A stretch of DNA of 64,000 nt from Scytonema sp035967975 (lineage in GTDB: Bacteria; Cyanobacteriota; Cyanobacteriia; Cyanobacteriales; Nostocaceae): assembly GCA_035967975.1 (NCBI GenBank), contig JAWQFQ010000017.1, positions 1 to 64,000 on the forward strand, in the 5' to 3' direction. Positions 8,960 to 18,116 of the stretch are shown here, one piece after another. Position numbers and translations under genes: made by a program. Below the pieces are notes generated by a model. It saw only the letters and a program-made list of their open reading frames with translations. It had not been told where the DNA came from and ran no database searches. Position 1 is the stretch's first letter, and every line of letters starts with the position of its first letter.

Positions 8960-9328
8960 CTAAGATTCCCCATACGCCATACCATTGGCTTCAGCATAAC
9001 GATGCATAAAACGCATAAACCTTTCCCAATGCTCGTCGTGTTCTATTTCAAATTTGCACTCTACCCTTTGCAATTCATCGCCTTCTGGACCAGCAAATAC
9101 AAATTGGGTGGAAGAAGGAGTGACGCTAATTTCACCTTCTTCGTCTGTGAGAAGCATTGAATTGAGAGATTGTTTAGTAAAGCTATTGAATCTTTCCAAG
9201 GCTTTTGCTTGGTTAAAAGTCATAACCACAATGCGTACACCAGGACGACTACTGCGACGCAGACTGACATTGCTAAGTTCTTCAAAAATGCCAGCAAAGA
9301 ATTGAATTGAGGGTGTGGTAGAAGCCAT
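8960..9328 (-). CDS. psb28: Photosystem II assembly protein Psb28 family
   Basis: A 122-residue member of the Psb28 (PsbW/13-kDa) family, which binds the cytoplasmic face of photosystem II assembly intermediates (RC47) and is absent from mature PSII. Family signatures are IQFFAGIFEEL at the N-terminus, the central LTDEEGEI, and the C-terminal ERFMRFMHRYAEANGM. The sequences SNVSLRR and GPEGDELQRVECKFE suggest the second cyanobacterial paralogue (Psb28-2) rather than canonical Psb28, from memory of the family rather than an alignment. It is soluble, has no signal peptide, and lies 12 bp downstream of the beta-lactamase-like gene on the same strand. Confidence 0.85.
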   Translation of the reverse strand: MASTTPSIQFFAGIFEELSNVSLRRSSRPGVRIVVMTFNQAKALERFNSFTKQSLNSMLLTDEEGEISVTPSSTQFVFAGPEGDELQRVECKFEIEHDEHWERFMRFMHRYAEANGMAYGES

Positions 9329-9340
9329 GACACAAAAGAA

Positions 9341-10906
9341 TTATCGTTGATATGGAGAATAATAATACTGTTGATTGAGTACTGGTTGCTGATATCCTGA
9401 ATTGGGTACAGTGCTTCCCATGTTATTTGGTAAAGTTGGATTCATCACAGGTGATGGATACCCAGTGGTAGGTACAGTACTTCTGACATTGTTAGGTAAT
9501 GGCGCATTCATCACAGGTGACTGATAACCAGTGGTGGGTAAGGTACTTCCCGGAGTGCTGGGTATGGAAGTGGGTTGACTCAATTGTTGATATGCTTCAC
9601 GAGAAATGGAACTAATGAGTTTTTCAGCACTGGGATCGTTGTTGGGGCGTTGTACCATGACAGAAATGACATAGCGTTTGCCAGTAGGTATATCTACTAT
9701 ACCTGCATCTGCTAGTACTGTTCCAATATCACCTGTTTTGTGTGCAATGGTAGCACCAGCCCCCAAACCTGTTGGCAGCAAATGATTTCTTGTATTATTA
9801 CGCATAATACTTAAGATGCGATCGCGTGATGGCATACTGACCAAATTCCCTTTACTCACCATCACCATCAAATTTGACAACTCCTTGGGACTGGTGGTGT
9901 TTGTTCCTTGCAAATCAGGTAGTGGATTGCGAAGTGCTGTTGTTGTCAAACCCCAACTACGAAAACGCTGATTCAGCAACTCCATTCCACCCAGTCGAGC
10001 AATCAGCATATTTGTTGCGGTGTTATCGCTGATTGTCATCATCTTCGTTGCGACTTCCAGCGCAGAGAACTGGGTTCCAACTGGTTTGTACTGCATATCT
10101 CCAGAACCACCGACCATCATCTCTTTCTCCATGGTTAGTGTTTCGTCAAGGCGAATTTTTCCCGCATCCACATCCTGGAAAAAGGCAACTAGAATTGGTA
10201 TTTTAATTGTGCTGGCTGCGGAAAAACCTGCCGATCCATTCACATCCACGTAACTACCATTCTCCAAATCTACCAAGAACACTCCTGGTCCAAGATTCGG
10301 GTTTGCTAGTGCTAAACTCTGTATGGAGGATTTCAAGGATATATTCTCTTGAGATAGGTAGAGACCAGAAGCAGACATTGGGGGAGTTTGGGTTGGTCGT
10401 GACTGTGGTTGTCTAACATCAGCATTAGGCGATCCCCCTCCTGGAATTGCAATTCGAGTCGCTGGATCTAACACTGATAAAACAGTACCTACAATTGCAC
10501 CGATACCAACTCCCACAATTAACAATCGTACGGCGTACAAAAGTGTTCTTGCCATTGGCTTTAACCGAGTTTTTCGAGATGGGCTGGTTTGTTTAACCCA
10601 CGGCTGCTTCCGCATCCGTACAGTTTTCAACTGTACAGTGTTTGGGTTATACGGTGGAATCCTCCCTTTGGAAGTGGAACTCGGTTTAACTGTGGGAGGT
10701 ACTTGTCTGGGTCGTTGTACAGGTGTAGCCGTTGGATAAGTCACCGCTATACGTGTCTGTTTTGCTTGTGTGTTGCGGGAAGTCGGCTGTTGATAACTGG
10801 TGACTTCCTGTTGATTTCGCCTTGGCTTTCGGTCTTTGCGGGGAATTGGACGACGTTTTGTTGATTGGGGAAGCGGGATAGCTCTTATATGCTTTCTCGT
10901 ATGCAT
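9341..10906 (-). CDS. Membrane-anchored class A beta-lactamase-like serine hydrolase
   Basis: A 521-residue protein of the beta-lactamase2 family. A basic, Pro/Thr-rich cytoplasmic segment (1-120) is followed by one membrane helix (about 122-146). The periplasmic hydrolase domain carries the active-site SxxK (Ser232-Thr-Ile-Lys235), SDN (293-295) and KTG (390-392), which also define class A beta-lactamases. The tail (about 440-510) has three imperfect Gly-Ser-Thr-x-Pro repeats ending in PVMN/PVLN. With the anchor and long tails it is more likely a cell-wall-linked peptidase or housekeeping hydrolase than a resistance enzyme; the sequence cannot settle it. It may share a transcript with psb28. 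Confidence 0.85.
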   Translation of the reverse strand: MHTRKHIRAIPLPQSTKRRPIPRKDRKPRRNQQEVTSYQQPTSRNTQAKQTRIAVTYPTATPVQRPRQVPPTVKPSSTSKGRIPPYNPNTVQLKTVRMRKQPWVKQTSPSRKTRLKPMARTLLYAVRLLIVGVGIGAIVGTVLSVLDPATRIAIPGGGSPNADVRQPQSRPTQTPPMSASGLYLSQENISLKSSIQSLALANPNLGPGVFLVDLENGSYVDVNGSAGFSAASTIKIPILVAFFQDVDAGKIRLDETLTMEKEMMVGGSGDMQYKPVGTQFSALEVATKMMTISDNTATNMLIARLGGMELLNQRFRSWGLTTTALRNPLPDLQGTNTTSPKELSNLMVMVSKGNLVSMPSRDRILSIMRNNTRNHLLPTGLGAGATIAHKTGDIGTVLADAGIVDIPTGKRYVISVMVQRPNNDPSAEKLISSISREAYQQLSQPTSIPSTPGSTLPTTGYQSPVMNAPLPNNVRSTVPTTGYPSPVMNPTLPNNMGSTVPNSGYQQPVLNQQYYYSPYQR

Positions 10907-11138
10907 AAGATAATATGATGTAAAATTTGTATACTATTATAAATAACTATAAAATGCCCACGCTAATTATGATAATGGTAGTTTTATACTAACCCCAAAG
11001 GAGATTGACAAATCCCTTTTATTTACATAATTTTTAATTAAGATCCCGTAATAATCTCATCCTTAAGCATTTTCGTGTTTAGTTTAAGCCATATTTGTGG
11101 GTTTTGGAAAAATTTTTCCGCAGATAATAATCAAGACC

Positions 11139-11891
11139 TTACGGCTCACCTTGGTTATCTAAAACCCATTCTACTTGCCGTAAAATACCTCGTAACATGG
11201 CAACCTCCCTAGTCTTTAAGTGAGCGCGATTATACAACTGTCGGAATTTCTCCATCCGACTTGCTGCTGTATGGGGATAAAGATAACCTATCTTAAGCAG
11301 TAGCGCTTCTAGGTCTTGATAGTATGCTTCCGTCACATCCATCGGTGCGGGTTCCATTTCTGGTAAAGTTTTCTGAGACTCTTCCGGTTCAGGATTTGAG
11401 TATAACTGAGCTTGTTGTGCTAACTCATAACAACAGATAGCTACCGCAGTGGCTAGGTTCAATGATGAGTAGTTGGAGCTGGTGGGAATGCGAACGAACC
11501 GTTGAGCATAATTTAACTCTTCATTGCTCAATCCCCTGTCTTCCGGACCAAAAATGATAGCAACGGGTTGTTCCGGTTTCTCTAACAACCAGGAAAGGGC
11601 GCTGCTGGGGGTATATAGGGGGGAATCTAAGGTACGAATACGTGCTGTTGTGGCGATCGCACGGGTACATCCCTGCAAAGCTTCTGGTAGTGTTGCAACA
11701 GATACCGCTGAGGCTAAAATATCTTTAGCATGAACTGCCATCTGAAGTGCTTCACTGGATATAGGGTTACATTGGGGATTGACTAACACCAGATGAGCTA
11801 ACCCAAAATTTTTCATCACCCGTGCGATCGACCCCACATTCATTGGTCCTGCTGGTTCCACCAAGACAATTCTTACCTGGTCTAATACCAT
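11139..11891 (-). CDS. trmJ: TrmJ-type tRNA 2'-O-methyltransferase (SPOUT)
   Basis: A SPOUT-class RNA methyltransferase of the TrmJ/LasT family, which uses S-adenosylmethionine to methylate the ribose at tRNA position 32. The family signature is at the start (IVLVEPAGPMNVGSIARVMK). The cofactor knot is formed by AIIFGPEDRGLSNEEL (about 108-125) and by IPTSSNYSSLNLATAV (about 135-150), and a helical C-terminal extension follows as in TrmJ. The length of 250 residues is normal. It stands alone; the neighbouring genes are unrelated. Confidence 0.88.
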   Translation of the reverse strand: MVLDQVRIVLVEPAGPMNVGSIARVMKNFGLAHLVLVNPQCNPISSEALQMAVHAKDILASAVSVATLPEALQGCTRAIATTARIRTLDSPLYTPSSALSWLLEKPEQPVAIIFGPEDRGLSNEELNYAQRFVRIPTSSNYSSLNLATAVAICCYELAQQAQLYSNPEPEESQKTLPEMEPAPMDVTEAYYQDLEALLLKIGYLYPHTAASRMEKFRQLYNRAHLKTREVAMLRGILRQVEWVLDNQGEP

Positions 11892-12092
11892 CGTATTTCA
11901 CCTCCATCCTGGGATAAATATTGGTTAATGCAGTGCAAGATGTCAAGTCAACTAAGTACAGAATTGCACCAGTTCTTACGTTTCGTTACATGGTTGTGTT
12001 TTTTCTTGGCTACTTAATTATCATTTATTACCTTAACTTTGATAAGCTGGTGTCTGTTTCAGCTTAAATTATCTTATTCAAAGTTAACGGAC

Positions 12093-12956
12093 GTGAATTT
12101 TCTCAAAAACCAAAATCTTCCTTTACAGTTAGTTCTGCTATCGATACTTGTTTTAGGTTTTTTCAATTTAAAGGAGACAAGTTCCTCAGTTTCTATTTTA
12201 GGTTTTCATGGTATTGCTGATAAGCTGGGTCCAAAATCTCGATTGTTATCATCAACAATGGATTATCCAAAACAAGATTTGGAACAGATATTAGAGTATT
12301 TAATTAGTAATAATTACTGGTTTCTCACCACACAGGATTTATATGATTACTTTTTAACTAAATCCAAAAAAATACCTAAAGAGCATTTGAAGCAGAAACC
12401 GATTATGCTTTCTTTTGATGATGGATATAAGACGATACACACGAATTTATTACCCATTTTGCGTCGTCTGGATAAAAAATATAACAAGAAAGCTAAAGTG
12501 GTATTATTTATCAATCCAGGGAATCTTGCAAAAAAAGGACGTGCTTCTTTAACTCACTTGGGATGTCAGGAATTAAGAGAGGGATTAAAGGAAGGTTTTT
12601 ATGATATTCAGTCTCATGGATTGTATCATAGAGAGTTAACCCAACTCAATTCACGGGAATTAGTTAAGGAACTATTACAGGCTCAAATAAAACTGCGAGA
12701 ATGTACAAAGGATTTAGATCCAGACAAGAAGGTAGCTGCTCATTTTGCTTATCCATATGGAACCTATAACAACCGGGTAAAATCCTATGTCTCTAAATAT
12801 TATCTTTCCAGTTATCTATACAATAATAAACCTTTGAATTACACTTGCTCTGCTAATCATTATGAAATTCCTCGTTTAATTGTTAGCGGACAAACACCGT
12901 TTGTACAACTGTTGGAAGTGGCTGAAGGTCTTTATCAAATTAAGGAGAAGTGTTAA
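12093..12956 (+). CDS. Polysaccharide deacetylase family protein
   Basis: A NodB-type carbohydrate esterase 4 domain, which removes acetyl groups from chitin-, peptidoglycan- or exopolysaccharide-like glycans outside the cytoplasm. Motif 1 is LSFDDGYKT; motif 2 is SHGLYHRE, giving the two zinc His; motif 3 is FAYPYGTYN. I prefer the GTG at 12093 to the in-frame TTG at 12039, because it directly precedes a signal-anchor (NFLKNQNLPLQ then a hydrophobic stretch). The gene ends 14 bp before the NagX-like acyltransferase, so the two probably act together on a surface glycan, one removing and one adding acetyl groups. Confidence 0.85.
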   Translation: MNFLKNQNLPLQLVLLSILVLGFFNLKETSSSVSILGFHGIADKLGPKSRLLSSTMDYPKQDLEQILEYLISNNYWFLTTQDLYDYFLTKSKKIPKEHLKQKPIMLSFDDGYKTIHTNLLPILRRLDKKYNKKAKVVLFINPGNLAKKGRASLTHLGCQELREGLKEGFYDIQSHGLYHRELTQLNSRELVKELLQAQIKLRECTKDLDPDKKVAAHFAYPYGTYNNRVKSYVSKYYLSSYLYNNKPLNYTCSANHYEIPRLIVSGQTPFVQLLEVAEGLYQIKEKC

Positions 12957-12970
12957 AGATATAAATTTAT

Positions 12971-14419
12971 ATGCAAGAAAAGAATGCGATCGCTACTCTG
13001 AAAGAGAAACGCGCCTATGCTTTAGATGCGTTGCGTGGATTTGCCATTTTAGCAATGGTTTTATCAGGTACAATAAGTTATAAAATATTACCAGCTTGGA
13101 TGTACCATGCTCAGGAACCTCCACCTAACCATACTTTTCATCCTAATTTATCTGGACTGACTTGGGTAGATGTTGTCTTTCCACTGTTCTTATTTTCGAT
13201 GGGAGCATCTATCCCCTTAGCTCTATCCAGTCGTCTTGCGAAAGGGTTATCTACAAATCGAGTGATGCTTTATATCCTGAAACGAGGCTTTCTGTTAGGG
13301 ATATTTGCGATATTTCTTCAACATATTAGACCGCTGACAATCAATCCAAATCCTACCACACAAACTTGGTGGATAGCTTTGCTCGGTTTTTGGATACTCT
13401 TTTTTATGTTTGTGCGTTGGTCTGTAGATGTCACGTTCAAACTGTATACAAAATGGGTGACTATTGGAGCTTGGATAGCAGCAATTATTCTTGTGTCTAT
13501 TCTTCGATATCCAGATGGAAGTGGATTTTCGCTGTATAGGAGCGATATTATCCTGATTGTTTTAGCAAATATGTCAGTCTTTGGAGCGATCGCCTGGTTT
13601 TTCACTCGCAACAATTCTTTACTTCGTCTAGGATTGCTGGGTTTATTAATTGCTGTAAGACTGTCATCTACTGTTAAAGGGAGTTGGATAGCAGAAATTT
13701 GGTCAGCGTCACCTGTTCCCTGGTTGTTTCGATTTGATTACTTGAAATACCTATTTATTGTTATTCCCGGAACCATTGCGGGTGATTTTATTCTAACTTG
13801 GTTGAAGGACTTAACAAAGGAAGATAAAGAAGTTATTCCATCACACTGGAATCAGTCTCGCTTGGGTGGTATTATTTTCTTAATGTTAGCTATCTGTCTG
13901 GAGTTACTCATTGGTTTACAGGCTAGATTAGTATGGCAAACAACATTGTTAAGCGTAGTTTTTTGTTCAATTGGCTGGTTTTTGTTTATTAATCCGAGAA
14001 ATCAAACAGAAAGATTACTTCAGCTATTTTACCATTGGGGGATTTATTGGTTAGCCATTGGCTTGCTGTTTGAACCATTTGAAAAAGGGATAAAGAAAGA
14101 CCCTTCTACTTTGAGTTACTACTTTGTTACAACTGCGATCGCACTTTTTCTTCTGATTATTTTCACTATAATTATAGATATCTTTAAACAACAAAAATAT
14201 CTTCAACTGTTAATTGACAATGGACAAAATCCAATGATAGCTTATGTAGCATTCGCTAACCTTTTATGGTCTATCCTGAAATTAACTAATATTGAGACTT
14301 TCATTTTAGAGTTTACCTCAACTCCATTAATGGGGTTCTTGAAAGGATTTATTTATACTGTAATAATTGCGTGTTTTGTAAGTTTATGTACTAGGTTAAA
14401 GCTTTTGTGGAGGACATAG
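12971..14419 (+). CDS. NagX/HGSNAT-like membrane acyltransferase (DUF5009)
   Basis: A 482-residue polytopic membrane protein with about 11-12 hydrophobic segments. The N-terminus YALDALRGFAILAMVLSG and the following TWVDVVFPLFLFSMGASIP are the hallmarks of the heparan-alpha-glucosaminide N-acetyltransferase-like family (COG4299, NagX), thought to move acetyl groups from cytoplasmic acetyl-CoA to amino sugars across the membrane. It is co-oriented with, and 14 bp after, the polysaccharide deacetylase. The ends of the transcript are likely marked by the hairpin at 14437-14468. Substrate unknown. Confidence 0.85.
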   Translation: MQEKNAIATLKEKRAYALDALRGFAILAMVLSGTISYKILPAWMYHAQEPPPNHTFHPNLSGLTWVDVVFPLFLFSMGASIPLALSSRLAKGLSTNRVMLYILKRGFLLGIFAIFLQHIRPLTINPNPTTQTWWIALLGFWILFFMFVRWSVDVTFKLYTKWVTIGAWIAAIILVSILRYPDGSGFSLYRSDIILIVLANMSVFGAIAWFFTRNNSLLRLGLLGLLIAVRLSSTVKGSWIAEIWSASPVPWLFRFDYLKYLFIVIPGTIAGDFILTWLKDLTKEDKEVIPSHWNQSRLGGIIFLMLAICLELLIGLQARLVWQTTLLSVVFCSIGWFLFINPRNQTERLLQLFYHWGIYWLAIGLLFEPFEKGIKKDPSTLSYYFVTTAIALFLLIIFTIIIDIFKQQKYLQLLIDNGQNPMIAYVAFANLLWSILKLTNIETFILEFTSTPLMGFLKGFIYTVIIACFVSLCTRLKLLWRT

Positions 14420-14436
14420 ATTAATACGAGGGTGTA

Positions 14437-14468
14437 GAAACCCGGTATCTTGGAGATAGCGGGTTTCT
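14437..14468. repeat. ACCCGG-type palindrome, possible terminator
   Basis: Arms GAAACCCGGTATCT and AGATAGCGGGTTTCTC around a short loop, one copy of the dispersed hairpin family. It lies just after the acyltransferase gene and could end transcription there. Confidence 0.75.
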
Positions 14469-14568
14469 CTTTTCTCACGAATAATTTAGAACCACTATAT
14501 AGAAGTATCCATTATTTGCGCTAGTGTTGTGAAGAGGCGATCGCAATAAGGAGATACACTGCGTACTT

Positions 14569-15765
14569 TTACCATTTAGTTCCTCCAAGTTCACCCATTC
14601 GCCAGAGATCGCCAAGAGTATAGTTTTCCAGCCAATTTTTTAATTTTTCGGGTTCTAGACGGCGTAGGTGGCTTCCTGTGTCATTTCGCTCGCAAATCAA
14701 AATTGACTCAGGTGGAAGTGCAGAAACTAAAGCATCAGAATGAGTTGTGACAATCAATTGTGTTTTTTGAGATGCTTCAAGGAGCATTTCAGCAACAGTA
14801 GGTAAAATATCAGGATGTAAACCAATTTCTGGTTCTTCAATACATATAAGCGGTGGTGGTGTTGGGTCAAGAAGTAAAGCCATTAGAAATAAATACCGGA
14901 GTGTACCATCTGATAAACGAGTTGCGGGGATTGGTTGGATTAAACCCTGTTCTCGGATAAATATCTGTACAGTACCTCCATAGATTTTTATACTCAGTTC
15001 TTCAGCAGCATCATAGAACTTCTTTATGGTTTCAATTATTTGTCTCTGTCCTAATTGATATTGTAGGTTATTTAAAAATATCCCCAGATTACTCCCATCT
15101 TCTAAAAGGGGGTGTTCGGGTAAGTCAGTTTTCTGCGGTTTTCTTGCTTCAGAATCCCTTCCAATATCCCATTGTCGATATAAACTAATTTTAGAAAACT
15201 CTGTGCTAAGATAAGATATTTCAGGATATAAGTCTGGGTCTTTTCTTTGCGACAAAACTGATTGGTCTGGAATGAGATCCTCTCGGCGAAGAGAGCGTTT
15301 GATTGAATTTCCATTACTCTCTATGGCTTTTATATTTATAACTGGACGACCGCGTTGGTAACGATAGTAAAAATAAACATCATCTTCACCTGAAAGTGGA
15401 TGTTCATTTTCTACAGCTTCATCCACAATCTCTATCCTTTGACCTGCTACAGTAAAGCTGACTTGATATCGTAAATTCCGAAAATTCTGAGAAGAATTGA
15501 CTACAGTTGCTTGTATTTTAGCTATCCCAGTACTCTTTTCTCCTTTCCACAGAAAATCATTAATTCCTCCTCCTTGACGAATTGGAACTGGTAAATCTGT
15601 AGGTGTCGCCTTCAGTAATGCAACAGCTTCAATTAAATTAGACTTTCCAGATGCATTAGAACCAATTAATACATTCAGCGGTTGTAATTCTATTTCTTCC
15701 CCCGCACTTCCATAGGATAAGAAGTTTTCTAATCGCAAGCTACGAAGAAAACTTGGGTCTTCCAC
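14569..15765 (-). CDS. AAA family ATPase (RecF/SMC-like, AAA_21)
   Basis: A 398-residue ABC/SMC-type ATPase. Walker A GSNASGKSN lies at about residues 35-43, a signature-like RLSDGTLRYLFLMALL at about 275-290, Walker B ICIEEPEIGLHPD at about 302-315, and the H-loop TTHSDALVSALP at about 335-347. It lacks the long coiled coils of SMC proteins. Relatives occur alone or beside a small DUF4276-type partner in defence-like pairs; none is next to this gene, so its job is open. It has no signal peptide and should be cytoplasmic. Confidence 0.85.
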   Translation of the reverse strand: MEDPSFLRSLRLENFLSYGSAGEEIELQPLNVLIGSNASGKSNLIEAVALLKATPTDLPVPIRQGGGINDFLWKGEKSTGIAKIQATVVNSSQNFRNLRYQVSFTVAGQRIEIVDEAVENEHPLSGEDDVYFYYRYQRGRPVINIKAIESNGNSIKRSLRREDLIPDQSVLSQRKDPDLYPEISYLSTEFSKISLYRQWDIGRDSEARKPQKTDLPEHPLLEDGSNLGIFLNNLQYQLGQRQIIETIKKFYDAAEELSIKIYGGTVQIFIREQGLIQPIPATRLSDGTLRYLFLMALLLDPTPPPLICIEEPEIGLHPDILPTVAEMLLEASQKTQLIVTTHSDALVSALPPESILICERNDTGSHLRRLEPEKLKNWLENYTLGDLWRMGELGGTKW

Positions 15766-15842
15766 CAGATTCTCCTAAGTCTCTAAATTGTATGGAAAAA
15801 TTTAAAATATGATGAGAAGGCAGAAATATAAATAAATATTAA

Positions 15843-16949
15843 TTACCGCTCCAGAACAACATCTGGGGTTGTTTGAGCCGAAATTTCATCACTTGGAATA
15901 TCTTTACTAGAAGGTACATTAAACTCTCCACTACGCCAGCTATCAGCAGCGTCTTTGATAAAACTAGCGATGGGTATAGCGACTAAAACCCCCAACAGTC
16001 CTCCTAATTTTCCTCCAATAAGTAAAGAAACTACAACCCATACAGGATTTAACCCGGTTAAATTTCCTAGAATCCGAGGTGCAACTAAATTAATATTTAT
16101 TTGGTCAATTGTAACAGCAACAGCTAAGACTTCTACTCCCAACCACAACTTTTTCAAACCTACTAACAAACTCACTATTGCAATACCTATTCCCGTTCCG
16201 AAGGGAAATAAAGAGAAAAAACCAATCACAATTCCAAATAGTAAAGCTAGGGGAACTCGCAAAGCTAAAAATACCAGGATTAGGGTAAACGCTAATAAAG
16301 ACCCTAAAGTTGCTTGACCGATAAAATAATTTTGAAAGTCTTCACGTAATAGTCGTCGTACTTGTGAGGCTACATGAGATGGAAACCAAAGAAAAACTCC
16401 TTCCCAAAGACGTTCTCCGTTTAAAACTAAGTAGGTAGTTAAGACTACTGTTAGCAGTACATTCAGGAAAGTCCCAATAGTGTCTACTGCAAAACCCAGG
16501 ATTTGACCAGTTATAGACTGAAGTCGATTTGAGAGTTTATCTAATAATTGAGTGATTAAGCCACTAACATTGACGGGAATCTGTTCATTAGCAGCCCAGT
16601 TTTGAATGGCTTGAAGTTGTTGCGTTCCAGAACCAATCCAACTGGGTAAAATGTTAACCAGTTCGTTGAGCTGTTGGAAAATCAGGGGAACCAAAGTCAG
16701 CGCTACAGCTGCTACAATCACTACAGCAACAAGTAACACACCCACAACAGCTAAATTACGGTTCACTCCTTGTCGCTGAAAAAATCTAATAGGATAGTCT
16801 AGAACGAACGCTAACAGAAGAGCCGCAACAACAACACTGACCAAAGGTTGGAAATAATGCACAACCTGAAGCAAGACCCAACCATTGAGTATAGCGAGGG
16901 GAAATGCGATTCCTAAGCTTAACCATCGCGGTAGTTTGTTTGTAGTCAT
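15843..16949 (-). CDS. AI-2E family transporter
   Basis: A 368-residue integral membrane protein of the AI-2E (PerM/TqsA) exporter family, with about eight membrane helices. After two N-terminal helix pairs comes a soluble stretch (about 85-145), then the conserved late helices with the sequences FPFGTGIGIAIVSLLVGL and GNLTGLNPVWVVVSLLIGG. Substrates in this family vary (autoinducer-2 export, Na+/H+ exchange, small-molecule efflux), so the cargo is not known here. It ends in a soluble Ser/Asp/Glu-rich tail. Confidence 0.88.
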   Translation of the reverse strand: MTTNKLPRWLSLGIAFPLAILNGWVLLQVVHYFQPLVSVVVAALLLAFVLDYPIRFFQRQGVNRNLAVVGVLLVAVVIVAAVALTLVPLIFQQLNELVNILPSWIGSGTQQLQAIQNWAANEQIPVNVSGLITQLLDKLSNRLQSITGQILGFAVDTIGTFLNVLLTVVLTTYLVLNGERLWEGVFLWFPSHVASQVRRLLREDFQNYFIGQATLGSLLAFTLILVFLALRVPLALLFGIVIGFFSLFPFGTGIGIAIVSLLVGLKKLWLGVEVLAVAVTIDQININLVAPRILGNLTGLNPVWVVVSLLIGGKLGGLLGVLVAIPIASFIKDAADSWRSGEFNVPSSKDIPSDEISAQTTPDVVLER

Positions 16950-17004
16950 TCGTTATTCGTTATTCGTTATTTGTGATTCGTCAATTTGTCAAATGTCATT
17001 AGCC

Positions 17005-17466
17005 TTAAGTGTAAGATGATTGGCTATTGACTAAGTTACTACTTTCTATAAAATCTAACAAAATACGTTGATGTACAGGACCAATGGGTCGGACTTCCCC
17101 TGCTACAGCTGAATAACAGCTCCCTTGATGAATATCTTCTGGTGTGAGCAAGTCCATGTCCCACCCTTCATTGAGAACCAGTTGATTGCGTTCTACTAAG
17201 AGTGGTGCGTGGAAGACGTGTCGAAAAATTTTTTCATCTTCATAACACCCAAATTTAGAAAATGTTGGCGGTAGGATGTAGCCAATTTCCTCTAGAATCT
17301 CTCGCTGTACTGCGACTTCTGGAGTTTCACCCGGTTCTAGGTGTCCTCCAAAAAACGCCCAATGACCAGGATAGGGAATATTGGGGATGTTATCCCGCAA
17401 CTGCATGAGAAACTTGTTTTTTTGGTAAAGAATTGCGATCGCAACTTGTACTTGTTGAGTATTCAT
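17005..17466 (-). CDS. NUDIX hydrolase
   Basis: A 153-residue NUDIX pyrophosphohydrolase. The NUDIX box is complete (GGHLEPGETPEVAVQREI followed by LEEIGY, about residues 41-65), with the REXXEE metal-binding helix intact. The substrate cannot be told from the sequence; small cyanobacterial members of this type hydrolyse oxidised or dinucleotide pyrophosphates. It stands alone, flanked by short tandem repeats on both sides. Confidence 0.9.
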   Translation of the reverse strand: MNTQQVQVAIAILYQKNKFLMQLRDNIPNIPYPGHWAFFGGHLEPGETPEVAVQREILEEIGYILPPTFSKFGCYEDEKIFRHVFHAPLLVERNQLVLNEGWDMDLLTPEDIHQGSCYSAVAGEVRPIGPVHQRILLDFIESSNLVNSQSSYT

Positions 17467-17533
17467 ATGTAAGGGGATAGTGGTTAGTTGTTAGTTGTTT
17501 TACCACTATCCACTATCCACTATCCACTTCCAC

Positions 17534-17938
17534 TTACTCCTCTTCGAGATAAACTTCTCCATATTCATTTCCGGCGATGGGAATGCTTTCATAACGAAGT
17601 TTACCCTTAATCACAACCTTATCTCCTTCTCGAAGACCAGTTTGATTGGTCACAACCCAGATTTTACCGCTAGAATCATCAATTTGATAAGCTTGCTGCT
17701 TTACCAGAGGGATTCGCTTTTCTACCTTACCTTGGATGTAAACTGTGGTTTGATTGTCTTGTTTGAGCTTGAGTTGTCGAATTGGGGTGATATTGGTTCC
17801 GATTGCGTTCATACCAAATTTTCCCAAGCTACCACAGCCAAGTAGTCCCACGATCAGAAAAAATGTCATTCCTAGTTGGGGTAAGACCTTGCTGTACCTT
17901 GAGAAACAAAAATGACAAAAAGCCCATAATTTTACCAT
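17534..17938 (-). CDS. Putative lipoprotein with OB-fold-like domain
   Basis: A 134-residue protein. A hydrophobic segment ends in a lipobox (IVGLLGC, Cys at about 35), so it is probably a lipoprotein. An alternative start at Met24 gives a shorter leader but lacks a charged head. The mature part (about 50-130) has the alternating pattern TTVYIQGKVEKRIPL, IWVVTNQTGLREGDKVVIKG of an OB-fold nucleic-acid- or ligand-binding-like barrel, seen in many small cyanobacterial hypothetical proteins. No function can be assigned. Confidence 0.65.
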   Translation of the reverse strand: MVKLWAFCHFCFSRYSKVLPQLGMTFFLIVGLLGCGSLGKFGMNAIGTNITPIRQLKLKQDNQTTVYIQGKVEKRIPLVKQQAYQIDDSSGKIWVVTNQTGLREGDKVVIKGKLRYESIPIAGNEYGEVYLEEE

Positions 17939-18116
17939 AATAACCCCTCATAGAGCAAATTTGAATATCAGTACTGAGTTAGTCTCAATTTTTATGAGTG
18001 CATTCCTAATTACATAGTATTTCTTTGAACTCAATCTTGAAAGGGAGTGCTTTATAGGCTGAGTGCAAGATGTGAAAAGATAATGGTATGGCGTAGCGTA
18101 CTTTTGGGAATAAAGC

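Noticed and set aside
14569..15765. AAA ATPase as part of a two-gene phage defence system
   Set aside because: No partner gene (DUF4276, TOPRIM or nuclease) is adjacent on either side, so a defence call is not supported.
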